Shown here in pieces: positions 1 through 7,714 of a stretch of 64,000 bases of DNA. Below the pieces are notes generated by a model. The model was not told the origin of the DNA, did not search any database, and saw only the letters and a list, made by a program, of their open reading frames with translations. Location: contig NZ_RZIS01000007.1 in the NCBI RefSeq assembly GCF_005281835.1, positions 177,810-241,809 of the forward strand, given 5' to 3'. Source of the stretch: Vibrio profundi (GTDB lineage: Bacteria; Pseudomonadota; Gammaproteobacteria; Enterobacterales; Vibrionaceae). The translations under genes and the position numbers were made by a program. The number at the start of each line of letters is the position of its first letter. Position 1 is the first letter of the stretch.

Positions 1-1
1 C

Positions 2-1303
2 ACATTGACATTGATCGGTACTTCCACAAACTTGATCATTAATAGTTTTGTTGAAGACGCTGGCTTGCCAAGTTTAGGCTTTTTTGCACCCACGTTGATC
101 GGTCTAGCTGTGCTTGTTGGTGGGGTGTTGATCTTGATCCCGCTGAGTTACCTGTTACCAAGTTATGACGAGCATTCTCAAGATGATTTACCGTACTTTT
201 TAGAAGCGCGAGTGGAGCCAGGGTCACCATTAGTTGGCCGTAGTGTGAGTGAAAACAATCTACGAGCATTAAGAAAGCTGTTTCTAGCTGAAGTGATTCG
301 AGATGGTGAAACTACGGCTTCGATTGATCCCGACTTTGTATTGCAAGCGCGTGATAGGTTGCTGTTTTGTGGTGACATTGAAAGTGTTGCTACCTTACAA
401 GAGATTCAAGGGCTGACTTTATTTGGTCAGCATCATTTAAACGGGCAAAGTTTTGTTGAAGTGGTCGTTAGTTCATCGGCCAGCTTCTGTAATAAGACAT
501 TAAAAACTAGCCAATTTAGAGACAAGTTTGATGCGGTTGTTGTGGCGATTCGTCGTGGCCATGAACGTTTAGAAGGTGGCCTTGGCAATATCGTATTAAC
601 TGCAGGGGACACCTTGGTTCTGGTTCCTGGTAAGCGATTTGAACAGCAACGCCAAGAACACGCTAAAGAGTTCGTGTTGATGAATGATCTTGATTCTAGT
701 GCTAAGTTGGATGGAGATAAGTCAGCCTATGTTTTGCTTGGTTTTGCGGCAGTAATTGGTTTCGCATTGACGGGCTATGTACCGATCATTAAAGGGTTAG
801 CGGTCTTTATCTTATTGCTTATTGGCTTTGGGATTGTCCAACTGTCAGAGCTTCGTCGCCGTTTCCCTGTAGATATTGTTGTGATTGTTGGTTCTGCCTT
901 GTCGATTGCCCAGCTGATGTTGTCTTCCGGCTTGTCGGTGCGGATGGGCGATATGTTTATCGAAGCATTTAATGGGTGGGGCGTGTTTGGCGCGTTGATT
1001 GCAACTTACTTTATGACGCTTATCCTTACGGAGCTGGTGACCAATAATGCAGCCGCAGCGCTGTCATTTCCTATTGGCTATAGCATGGCGGTGGGTTATG
1101 GCGTCGACCCGATGCCATTTATCATGGCGGTTTTGTTTGGAGCGAGTGCGAGTTTTATTTCTCCCTATGGTTACCAAACCAACTTACTGGTGTATAGCGT
1201 AGGCAATTATCACCTGACCGATTACCTGAGAATAGGGATACCTATTTCAATCGTGTACTCAGTATTAGTGCTGAGCCTAATCCCTTACTTTTTCCCATTT
1301 TAG
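2..1303 (+). CDS. SLC13-family permease with RCK_C domains, 5' end outside the window
   Basis: This is the C-terminal part of a DASS/SLC13 permease with cytosolic TrkA-C (RCK_C) domains. The reading frame is already open at the window edge, so the gene starts upstream. The conserved GTSTN signature lies at the very start. Two RCK_C-like stretches follow (about residues 62-135 and 145-215 of the visible part), then a second hydrophobic block with a TNNAAA motif typical of SLC13 proteins. The downstream neighbour is cysC, 33 bases away on the same strand. In vibrios a gene of this type lies in the cysD-cysN-permease-cysC cluster, so sulfate or another sulfur oxyanion is the likely substrate. 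That substrate is inferred from context. Confidence 0.85.
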   Translation, partial: TLTLIGTSTNLIINSFVEDAGLPSLGFFAPTLIGLAVLVGGVLILIPLSYLLPSYDEHSQDDLPYFLEARVEPGSPLVGRSVSENNLRALRKLFLAEVIRDGETTASIDPDFVLQARDRLLFCGDIESVATLQEIQGLTLFGQHHLNGQSFVEVVVSSSASFCNKTLKTSQFRDKFDAVVVAIRRGHERLEGGLGNIVLTAGDTLVLVPGKRFEQQRQEHAKEFVLMNDLDSSAKLDGDKSAYVLLGFAAVIGFALTGYVPIIKGLAVFILLLIGFGIVQLSELRRRFPVDIVVIVGSALSIAQLMLSSGLSVRMGDMFIEAFNGWGVFGALIATYFMTLILTELVTNNAAAALSFPIGYSMAVGYGVDPMPFIMAVLFGASASFISPYGYQTNLLVYSVGNYHLTDYLRIGIPISIVYSVLVLSLIPYFFPF

Positions 1304-1336
1304 CGTTGTGATGCAAGTTTATTTTAAGGATTATTT

Positions 1337-1960
1337 ATGACTACTTCCCCTCAGCCAAAAGACGAAAACATCGTATGGCACCAGCATTCTGTTGATAAAG
1401 ATTTTCGTGCCAACTTAAAATCGCAAAAACCGGCTGTGCTTTGGTTTACTGGCTTGTCTGGCTCAGGAAAATCGACGGTGGCAGGGGCGCTGGAAACGCG
1501 TTTGGCTGAAATGGGTTACCACACGTACTTGTTGGATGGTGACAATGTTCGCCACGGCTTGTGTAGCGATTTAGGATTTTCTGAGCAAGACCGCCGTGAG
1601 AATATTCGCCGTATTGGTGAGTTGGCGAAATTGATGGCCGATGCTGGCTTGATTGTGCTGTCTGCTTTTATTTCACCACATCAAGCGGAACGTCAATTAG
1701 TACGAGACTTAGTGCCAGATGGAGAGTTCTTAGAAGTATTTGTGAATACGCCGCTCGAGATATGCGAGCAACGCGATCCTAAAGGGTTGTACAAGAAAGC
1801 GCGGGCTGGTGAGATCCCTAACTTCACCGGAATAAGCTCGGTATATGAAGCGCCAACTGATCCTGAAATCGACCTGCCAGCGGGCGATAAATCTCTGGAC
1901 GAGTTGGTTGAGCAATGTGTCGCCGCGCTAACTGAGCGTAATATTCTAGCTAAACGCTAA
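1337..1960 (+). CDS. cysC: Adenylylsulfate (APS) kinase CysC
   Basis: CysC phosphorylates adenosine 5'-phosphosulfate to PAPS, the second activation step of sulfate assimilation, in the cytosol. The protein has 207 residues, the usual family length. A Walker A loop GLSGSGKST is at residues 39-47, followed by the APS-kinase signatures DGDNVRHGL and SAFISPH. The start is preceded by AAGGA and fits the family N-terminus. It lies just downstream of the permease and is probably co-transcribed with it. Its stop codon lies inside a five-copy heptamer repeat that it shares with the convergent gene. Confidence 0.96.
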   Translation: MTTSPQPKDENIVWHQHSVDKDFRANLKSQKPAVLWFTGLSGSGKSTVAGALETRLAEMGYHTYLLDGDNVRHGLCSDLGFSEQDRRENIRRIGELAKLMADAGLIVLSAFISPHQAERQLVRDLVPDGEFLEVFVNTPLEICEQRDPKGLYKKARAGEIPNFTGISSVYEAPTDPEIDLPAGDKSLDELVEQCVAALTERNILAKR

Positions 1961-1983
1961 ACGCTAAACGCTAAACGCTAAAC
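1949..1983. repeat. Five tandem copies of the heptamer GCTAAAC
   Basis: Five perfect head-to-tail copies of a 7-base unit fill the space between two convergent genes. The TAA of cysC (1958-1960) and the TAG of the opposing gene (complement of 1978-1980) both lie inside the array. Each stop lies in an end unit, so a change in copy number would not alter either protein. Such a perfect short array is prone to slipped-strand changes. Confidence 0.9.
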
Positions 1984-2889
1984 GGTGTGGTGGATGTTAC
2001 TTTTAACTTCTGTTTGCACCGTGAACTTTTGACTGAGTAGGGCGATCAATTGATCGTAATACTGCATGTTAGGTTTGTTGCCAAGTAACTGACACAGTTC
2101 ATTGCCTGTTGGGCTGAAGCGGTAATACACGAGCTTCACTCCTTTTGAGATTGGCAACAAACTCATATTCTTTCCTTGATAGCTCAGATTGAGTGCTGGG
2201 TCGAAATCAATCTCCCCCGACTCCAATTCAGTACCAAGTAATAACCCCAGTTCAATCAAATGAAGCAAACTGGAGTAAGGCAGCTTGAAGGTGCCTAAGT
2301 TGACTGTGCTGGTGGTATCGCGCTTACCAAAACTAAAAATCCCGCCATGTGCTTTATAGCCGAGTAGTAATTTACGGCTGTTATCGCTACCAAAGCTACA
2401 CGCTAAAGATGCGGCTCGCTGCAGGTTTTGTGCTTCTTTTGGAGTCATATCTTGCAGAACTTGGAGCGCTTTCATCGACGTTGAACCTGGGTTGGTTACT
2501 TCACGTTTGAGTACCTGCGCCCATAGCCTTTGCATAGAGGTGTTATGGATGTTCTGTGCCATATCAAAGAAGCGATACAACCAATCTTGATCTGGGTCGC
2601 CAGCTGTCTCATCTTTGCAGGATACATGAGCCAGTTTCAGAATTTGCTCTAAGTTTTTTTGACACTGCTCTTTGTGTTTTTTCTCACGCAATAAAGCGCG
2701 TTCTAGCAGGCTTTTTTCTGCCTCATCCGTACCCTTTGAAGTTTTGAGTAAGGAATCTAATCCAAACTTTTGCGCAATATCGAGTACGCGACTCGCGCTG
2801 TCTTTTATGTAGGCTTTCTTCTCATGATGAGCAGAGCTTTGTGCACCACTATCATGATCAATAACAACTGGCTGCTTGCTATCTGACAT
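1978..2889 (-). CDS. TIGR03899 (DUF2806-like) family protein, function unknown
   Basis: This 303-residue soluble protein has no signal peptide and no clear membrane segment. The N-terminus is polar, followed by a charged helical stretch (about residues 55-90, KSLLERALLREKKHKEQ). A core follows with the WAQVLKREVTNPGSTS and LQDMTPKEA motifs that I associate with the TIGR03899/DUF2806 family of gammaproteobacteria. The C-terminal third looks like a small mixed domain with LSPTGNEL-like winged-helix features. It converges on cysC through the heptamer array. The family has no established role, and I assign none. Confidence 0.7.
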   Translation of the reverse strand: MSDSKQPVVIDHDSGAQSSAHHEKKAYIKDSASRVLDIAQKFGLDSLLKTSKGTDEAEKSLLERALLREKKHKEQCQKNLEQILKLAHVSCKDETAGDPDQDWLYRFFDMAQNIHNTSMQRLWAQVLKREVTNPGSTSMKALQVLQDMTPKEAQNLQRAASLACSFGSDNSRKLLLGYKAHGGIFSFGKRDTTSTVNLGTFKLPYSSLLHLIELGLLLGTELESGEIDFDPALNLSYQGKNMSLLPISKGVKLVYYRFSPTGNELCQLLGNKPNMQYYDQLIALLSQKFTVQTEVKSNIHHTV

Positions 2890-3048
2890 ATGTTTACCAT
2901 TGCAAAAATAAGACCTTAACGGTTTAAAATGTAACTCTTTATGCGTTGAGTTGCTAGATAAACCCGCTCTACAAAGTAGGGTAAAGAATTTTGACTTTAG
3001 CTAATGATAAAAAAATGTTAAATTTGTTGAGATTTTAATGGAGGGTCT

Positions 3049-3153
3049 ATGCGGCAACTAAATGAGAATAAGCTGAAAAAGCAGTTGTCTGTTGTGTTTT
3101 TACTGGTGGGCTATGTCGCAGTGCTAGCTTATCTATCTAAATATATCATTTAA
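3049..3153 (+). CDS. Small single-span membrane protein, 34 residues
   Basis: A short frame opens with ATG nine bases after the start of a GGAGG Shine-Dalgarno box (3040-3044). It encodes a basic amphipathic N-terminus (MRQLNENKLKKQ) followed by one hydrophobic segment of about 17-20 residues and a short KYII tail. This gives an N-in single-span layout by the positive-inside rule. The next gene on this strand is far away and the neighbour converges, so it would be transcribed alone. No homologue is recognised. The strong ribosome-binding site and membrane-like composition argue for a real gene, but conservation has not been tested. Confidence 0.55.
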   Translation: MRQLNENKLKKQLSVVFLLVGYVAVLAYLSKYII

Positions 3154-3192
3154 AACAGACAAGCTAGCTCGTTATCAAACTGTTAATGACAT

Positions 3193-3690
3193 CTACATGT
3201 CATCGTAAGCTTCTATTTCCATTCCTTCGATCAAATACCCTGTCTCAGCCAAATCGTGGCTCATACTTTCCGTTTTTAGCGTTCCTATTACGTAAATGAC
3301 ATCCCATAGCTCTTGCACTGGTGCACCTTTTGGAAACTTAACGTAAATGATTTGGTTCGGCGGTGGCGGTGGTACGTGAATACATGCACCAAAATAAGGG
3401 ACCAGTAGAAATTCAGTCACTTTATCTGCGTCACCTTCCAATGGAATAACAAACCCAGGAATCTTAACGGTACTACCATTAAGCTCACTACGAACCGCGC
3501 CGATTTTAGACTGCTGAGCTTGAGGGTTGGAGTGATCCACCGTTGGCATGCCAAATGGGTCAAGCTGTGCTCGCTCATTTTCAGGGATCAAATCAATCCA
3601 ATCTAGCGTCAGCATTGAATCGCTGTCGCTCGCTAAGCTATAAGTTGGCATTAGCATTAAGCCAACCATAAGTAACAATATTTTTTTCAT
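3193..3690 (-). CDS. DUF3299 domain-containing secreted protein (zinc-operon member)
   Basis: This 165-residue protein has a Sec signal peptide (MKKILLLMVGLMLMPTYSLAS) and a DUF3299 core. The core motifs are PGFVIPLEG, FLLVPYFGACIHVPPPPPNQ and a WDVIYVIGTL stretch. The start at 3690 is chosen because a GGAG box precedes it and a signal peptide follows. A longer in-frame start at 3813 would run into the upstream permease gene. It is the last gene of the operon behind the Zur-type box, 14 bases after the permease. In vibrios this gene belongs to the Zur-regulated zrg zinc-uptake cluster. Its biochemical role is unknown; periplasmic action is inferred. Confidence 0.8.
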   Translation of the reverse strand: MKKILLLMVGLMLMPTYSLASDSDSMLTLDWIDLIPENERAQLDPFGMPTVDHSNPQAQQSKIGAVRSELNGSTVKIPGFVIPLEGDADKVTEFLLVPYFGACIHVPPPPPNQIIYVKFPKGAPVQELWDVIYVIGTLKTESMSHDLAETGYLIEGMEIEAYDDM

Positions 3691-3704
3691 CGATAACTCC
3701 GATA

Positions 3705-4964
3705 CTAAATTCTGATTGTCATGCCATCGGCAAGAGATTGACGATAAGCACGTAAAGCTGGAATGAATCCGATTAAAATGCCCGAGCCTTGAACCAGCGC
3801 TAGAAGCTTCCATTCGTATGCGGTAAGCGCAGAAACGGAGACATTGATGCCATAGGCTTGCTGGATGATTGGCGCGGCAATACTGATGAGTGCGAAGAGT
3901 CCCCCGACGCCTAACAAGATGCCTAAGCTCGTCAGCGCACTAGCTTCACTTATTAATAAGCTGAAGACATGTCGTGGCCTTGCGCCCATTGCTCTTAAGA
4001 TCGCCATTTCTCTGCGTCGTTCTTGCAGGCTGGTTAACAAACTACTTAGCATCCCTAGTAGGCCGGCAACAACCACAAACCCGGACACAACCAGCAAAGC
4101 TTGTTCTGCAACTTCCATCATGCCCCATAATTCATGTAAGGCGATGCCCGGCATAATGGCGCTTAATGGCTCTTGACGGTAGGTATTTATCTCTCTTTGC
4201 AGCGCAAAAGTCTGAATTTTTGAATTGAGCCCCAAGAGCATCGCAGTGATTTGCTTTGGCTCAAATTGATGTTGTTTGAGTTGTTCTATATCTGGAGTGT
4301 GTCCAAGGTTCGCTCCCGACTCCCAACCAACGTGGATCGCTTCAATCGCTTGTAAGGAAACATGCACGGTTTTATCAACGGGCGTCCCTGTAGGAGCAAT
4401 GATTCCGACAATTTTGAATGGTAAGTTGTCATGGCGGCTAAAGGCGACATCGCTAATTCCATGCGCCAAAATGATCTCATCACCCAGCTTATAACCTAGC
4501 TTTTTGGCTACTTCAGAGCCGAGAACCGCTTCGAATGTACTTTCAAACTCACGCCCTTGCTGCAAGGTTAGTAATTGCTTACTTCCGTAACGGTAATGTT
4601 CAAAGTAACTTTGGTCGGTACCCATGACTCTAAAGCCCTTGTGGGAATCGCCTAAAGAAATGGGTACTGCCCATTTGACCGATTTGTGTTGGCTAAACTC
4701 TTGGTAGCTTTTCCAGTCGATATTATTGGTGGCATTGCCGATTCTAAACACAGAATAGAGCAGTAAGTTCACTTGACCAGAGCGTCCGCCGACAATCAAA
4801 TCGGTGCCAGAAATCGTGTTCGCAAAGCTGCTTTTAGCTTGAGTTCGAACGCGCTCTACACCTAGTAATAACACAACAGAAACGGCGACCGTCAGAATGG
4901 TGAGAATTGCGGTCGCTTTGCGGTTGAGTACACTTTTGAGTGCTAAGTGAGTAATTACTTTCAT
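3705..4964 (-). CDS. FtsX/MacB-type ABC transporter permease of the zinc operon
   Basis: The 419-residue membrane protein has the FtsX-like layout. One N-terminal span (about residues 16-36) is followed by a large periplasmic domain (about 40-285) and three C-terminal spans. A coupling-type stretch, QERRREMAILRAMGA, lies between the first and second of the C-terminal spans. This architecture is that of LolC/LolE and MacB, which work by mechanotransmission, not that of classical importers. The gene overlaps the upstream ATPase gene by four bases (ATGA), so the two products very likely form one complex. Its position in a Zur-boxed operon with a His-rich zinc protein suggests a role in zinc acquisition. 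Transport direction and substrate are inferred. Confidence 0.85.
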   Translation of the reverse strand: MKVITHLALKSVLNRKATAILTILTVAVSVVLLLGVERVRTQAKSSFANTISGTDLIVGGRSGQVNLLLYSVFRIGNATNNIDWKSYQEFSQHKSVKWAVPISLGDSHKGFRVMGTDQSYFEHYRYGSKQLLTLQQGREFESTFEAVLGSEVAKKLGYKLGDEIILAHGISDVAFSRHDNLPFKIVGIIAPTGTPVDKTVHVSLQAIEAIHVGWESGANLGHTPDIEQLKQHQFEPKQITAMLLGLNSKIQTFALQREINTYRQEPLSAIMPGIALHELWGMMEVAEQALLVVSGFVVVAGLLGMLSSLLTSLQERRREMAILRAMGARPRHVFSLLISEASALTSLGILLGVGGLFALISIAAPIIQQAYGINVSVSALTAYEWKLLALVQGSGILIGFIPALRAYRQSLADGMTIRI

Positions 4965-5674
4965 ACAGCCACCTTAGCGTTATTGAGTTGTTTGAGATCG
5001 ATCGTACGGCTAAATAGTTTTTCTAACGTCGGATCGTGGCTGACGAAGACCAAAGTTGATTCAGCTTGATTAGCTTGTTCCATTAGCAGCTCAATAAATA
5101 GCTCACGGTTGTCGTGGTCAAGTGCAGAGGTTGGTTCATCTGCAATAATCAGCTTAGGCTTACCAATCAATGCACGCGCGGCGGCGACACGCTGCTGTTG
5201 TCCAATACTCAATTCAGTCACCGGCTTTTCCATTAAGCTCTGTGGCAAGTGAAGACGTTCGAGTAAGTGGATGGCCGTTTGTTTTAGGTCTTTATCGACT
5301 TTTTCTTTTCGAGGCTTAGAAAACTGGCACGGTAAGATGACATTCTCTAACACAGATAAATACGGCAATAAGTTAAATTGCTGGAAAATATAGCCAATGT
5401 GTTCAGCGCGAAATTTGTCTCTTTGGCTTGGGCTCAGTTGGGTGATGTCTTGCCCTAAAATCCTAACTTGGCCTTGCTGTGCTTGATTGATGCCTGTTAA
5501 TAAGCCGAGTAGTGTCGACTTACCACAGCCACTTGGCCCTTTAATAAATAGGTGCTCTTGAGGCGAGATATGGAGTGAGGCGATTTCTAATGTTGGGGCG
5601 AGTTCAGGCTTCCAGCTAAAACTCACGTTGTTTAGCTCAACAACCAGTGTTGGTTTTTCATGTTCACGAGACAT
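4961..5674 (-). CDS. LolD/MacB-type ABC transporter ATP-binding protein of the zinc operon
   Basis: This is a 237-residue ABC ATPase. It has a Walker A GPSGCGKST near residue 46, a Q-loop (FQQFNLLPYLSV), the signature LSIGQQQR, Walker B LIIADEPTSALD and an H-loop (VSHD). The QFNLLP stretch and the length fit the LolD/MacB (MKL-like export) subfamily. The signature is LSIGQ, a common variant of LSGGQ. It overlaps the permease gene by four bases and lies 76 bases downstream of the His-rich protein gene. It energises the FtsX-type permease and acts at the inner membrane. The zinc link comes from the operon. Confidence 0.87.
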   Translation of the reverse strand: MSREHEKPTLVVELNNVSFSWKPELAPTLEIASLHISPQEHLFIKGPSGCGKSTLLGLLTGINQAQQGQVRILGQDITQLSPSQRDKFRAEHIGYIFQQFNLLPYLSVLENVILPCQFSKPRKEKVDKDLKQTAIHLLERLHLPQSLMEKPVTELSIGQQQRVAAARALIGKPKLIIADEPTSALDHDNRELFIELLMEQANQAESTLVFVSHDPTLEKLFSRTIDLKQLNNAKVAV

Positions 5675-5750
5675 GGTAGCTCCTGCAAGCTAATAGCGAA
5701 TCTGGTAACGGTGAAGTAAGTAGACACTTACTTCACCGTGGAGTTTCAAT

Positions 5751-6494
5751 TTAGAAGCGGAAACCAGAGTTTTCTGCGGTTAACTTCTGCTGAGTTTGAA
5801 CTTTATCGGTCAGTAGGTTAACTGTGATCGACTCAGTATCAGTAAACTTAGCAAACCATTCTGTATCAACAGAGTTTAAATCTTCGATTGAGCTACAGTT
5901 GTAATGGTACTCAACGGTAAATTCACCGTGACCTGAATGCTCGTGCTCATCGTGATCGTGACCTTCATGATCGTCATGATGTTTGTGTTCATCGTGGTCG
6001 TGACCTTTATGGTCGTCATGATGTTCGTGCTTATCGTGGTCGTGGCCTTCATGATCGTCATGATGTTCGTGTTCATCGTGGTCATGACCTTCACGGTCGT
6101 CATGATGCTCGTGTTCATCATGGTCATGCTTATGTTCGCCACTGTGATCATGGCCTTCATGATCATCGTCTTTTGATAAGGTGTTAGTCACGGATTTGAA
6201 AGTAAGCTCACATTGCGCTTTGCTTGCAAATTGGAACATTACTTCTGGTTGATTTAGCAATGTGGTTGCTTGTTGGATAGCCGTTTTTTCTTGCTCGGTT
6301 TTTGGAGCATATTCAAAGCCAACGACATCAGAACCAGGGGCGGTGACTTCTAGTAATAGCTCATTACCATCTTGAGCAATGTTCACTTCTACATGGCCAT
6401 GTACGTGTGCATCGTGAGAACGGTAAGAATCTTCCGCGATAACTGGCGCTGAAAGAGCAAGGCTAACTAACATAGCGATTGAAGAGTGTTTCAT
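5751..6494 (-). CDS. zrgA: DUF2796 His-rich zinc-binding protein, ZrgA-type
   Basis: This 247-residue protein has a signal peptide (cleavage near VIA-ED, residue 20) and an N-terminal DUF2796 core (HVHGHVEVNIA, GFEYAP). An extreme His/Asp/Glu linker covers residues 109-190, followed by the rest of the DUF2796 fold and two Cys (C95, C200). The linker holds four complete 14-residue repeats of HDHDEHEHHDDxEG type. DUF2796 proteins of vibrios have been named ZrgA in a Zur-regulated zinc-uptake locus; I use that symbol by family recognition, and the letter assignment should be checked. It probably captures or passes zinc in the periplasm to the ABC complex encoded downstream. Confidence 0.82.
   Translation of the reverse strand: MKHSSIAMLVSLALSAPVIAEDSYRSHDAHVHGHVEVNIAQDGNELLLEVTAPGSDVVGFEYAPKTEQEKTAIQQATTLLNQPEVMFQFASKAQCELTFKSVTNTLSKDDDHEGHDHSGEHKHDHDEHEHHDDREGHDHDEHEHHDDHEGHDHDKHEHHDDHKGHDHDEHKHHDDHEGHDHDEHEHSGHGEFTVEYHYNCSSIEDLNSVDTEWFAKFTDTESITVNLLTDKVQTQQKLTAENSGFRF
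5937..6128 (-). repeat. 42-base tandem repeat encoding the His-rich linker
   Basis: Four and a half direct repeats with a 42-base (14-codon) period lie within the DUF2796 gene. They encode residues 123-186 of the His/Asp-rich linker. The copies differ by only a few bases. Because the period is a multiple of three, gain or loss of a unit would change linker length without shifting frame. Long open frames in the other phases here are by-products of this repeat. Confidence 0.9.
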
Positions 6495-6535
6495 CTGTGT
6501 AATTCCTAAATATTTAATAAGTGAGTAAAAAGTGT

Positions 6536-6826
6536 TCAGCTTATTAACTTAGGAGGAGAGCGTGCTAGAAAGGCAAAGTAGAGGCGTTCTACATCTCTTT
6601 CTTCCAGTGCATTGAAAACATAGCGATGACTATCAACATCGGGCACGACTGGTGATGAGTGAGCTAAGCCTTGCTGGGCAATAGAAAACAGCTCACACTG
6701 GTGATGGAGGTGATGAGTCGGGTCGTCATCGAAGGCATGCGCAACGGCGGCCACGTTGAGCATCAGTACAAAGACCAGTGCTACGCAGGAAACTAGTTTT
6801 AGTTTTGCCGAAAAATATTGCCACAT
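6536..6826 (-). CDS. DUF2607-like small secreted protein, first gene of the zinc operon
   Basis: A 96-residue protein begins with a signal-type hydrophobic stretch (about residues 10-30, ending AAVAHAF). A short mature part contains HHLHHQC, a plausible metal-binding cluster. The size and layout resemble the DUF2607 family of vibrios; this is a tentative family call. It is the promoter-proximal gene after the Zur-type box, 22 bases from the box edge, and precedes the DUF2796 gene by 41 bases. A periplasmic zinc-related role is inferred only from these facts. Confidence 0.65.
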   Translation of the reverse strand: MWQYFSAKLKLVSCVALVFVLMLNVAAVAHAFDDDPTHHLHHQCELFSIAQQGLAHSSPVVPDVDSHRYVFNALEERDVERLYFAFLARSPPKLIS

Positions 6827-6848
6827 TGCCGATAAGTCAGAATAAAAA

Positions 6849-6879
6849 ATGGATATTGTTACAATATAACAATATCCAT
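6849..6879 (-). promoter_or_regulatory. Zur-type operator
   Basis: Two perfect 13-base inverted arms (ATGGATATTGTTA and its complement) flank a 5-base centre. The core TGTTA-N5-TAACA fits the gammaproteobacterial Zur box (TGTTATAnTATAACA). It lies 23-53 bases upstream of the first codon of the five-gene minus-strand operon, where a repressor would cover the promoter. The operon content (His-rich DUF2796 protein and ABC genes) agrees with control by zinc through Zur. Confidence 0.8.
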
Positions 6880-6911
6880 CGGGGATTTCTTTAAAAAGAA
6901 GTAATAAGTTA

Positions 6912-7463
6912 TCAGATGTTTGCCGCGATAAGTTTAATTACTTGATTCACTTCATCTTCAGATAATGAGCCTTCTTTGACAAATAGAACTTTACCCTGTT
7001 TGTCTTGAACGATAATCGCAGAGCTTTCTTCTTGAAGATCCCACGCTTTAGCGACTTCACCTTCTTCGTCAACGACCATGGAAGACCAAGGAAACTCTTG
7101 TTTGCTGCTTTCTGCAGAAGACTTAACGAATGACCCCGTTCCCCAAATAGAATCGTCTTGGTTGATCACGGTAGTGGTCTGGTAGTTCTCTGCATCAAAC
7201 TTAGACGCTGTGATCGCAGCCATTAGCGGTGCGTTCATTTCTTTCGAGCTACTACGGCCCGCAATCGCTTGAATTACGCGAACTTTACCTAGCAGTTGCT
7301 CGGTTGCCCAAGCTTGGTAAGCCGTGTCATTGTCGTTCAGTACGATTTCACCGTGAGCACTTACTTTTACAGCGGGTACTGTTTGACCTACCGTAAGGTT
7401 GTGCGCGTTAGCAAGCAGTGGGGAAGTCGCGAGTAGGAGAGCGAGAAGTTTCTTTTTATTCAT
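6912..7463 (-). CDS. YtfJ-family periplasmic protein
   Basis: This 183-residue protein has a Sec signal peptide (MNKKKLLALLLATSPLLANA) and a YtfJ-family mature domain. That domain has a thioredoxin-like/AhpC-type layout but no CxxC, so it is unlikely to be a thiol oxidoreductase. Family motifs include VGQTVPAV, KVRVIQAIAGRSSSKEMN and IVQDKQGKVLFVKEG. E. coli YtfJ also lies near the msrA/tamAB region, which supports the call. It is upstream of the zinc operon on the same strand, but the operator between them suggests separate control. Molecular function is unknown. Confidence 0.85.
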   Translation of the reverse strand: MNKKKLLALLLATSPLLANAHNLTVGQTVPAVKVSAHGEIVLNDNDTAYQAWATEQLLGKVRVIQAIAGRSSSKEMNAPLMAAITASKFDAENYQTTTVINQDDSIWGTGSFVKSSAESSKQEFPWSSMVVDEEGEVAKAWDLQEESSAIIVQDKQGKVLFVKEGSLSEDEVNQVIKLIAANI

Positions 7464-7557
7464 TGTTTTATGTTCCGTTTGTTGGTTTGCTGTCGAAGTA
7501 TAATATGCTTTGCATAAAATACAGCATTGTTAGTTTAACGTACGGCGTGGAAAAATG

Positions 7558-7585
7558 TTGCAGTCTTGTTTCACAAAAGTATAAT
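7558..7585 (+). promoter_or_regulatory. Sigma-70 promoter for the DUF1107 gene
   Basis: A TTGCAG -35 box and a perfect TATAAT -10 box are separated by 16 bases. The promoter points toward the DUF1107 gene, leaving an untranslated leader of about 120 bases. Confidence 0.55.
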
Positions 7586-7714
7586 GTATTGCATTCGCTA
7601 ATACAGTGTTGAATTGTATTGGTTTAGCCATAGGACTTGGCTGATAAGTAAAGCAATAACTGGATAAGTTGGTGCTTAATACTGTTGTACCGCAAATGGA
7701 TGTTGAGGTTGTAT

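Noticed and set aside
3691..3813. Longer N-terminus for the DUF3299 protein
   Set aside because: It would overlap the permease gene by over 100 bases and bury the signal peptide; the GGAG box lies before 3690.
5876..6176. Long frames on both strands (Met/Thr-rich and Val/Met-rich) inside the His-rich region
   Set aside because: They are produced by the 42-base repeat whose third-frame translation is the real DUF2796 protein; they have no start signals.
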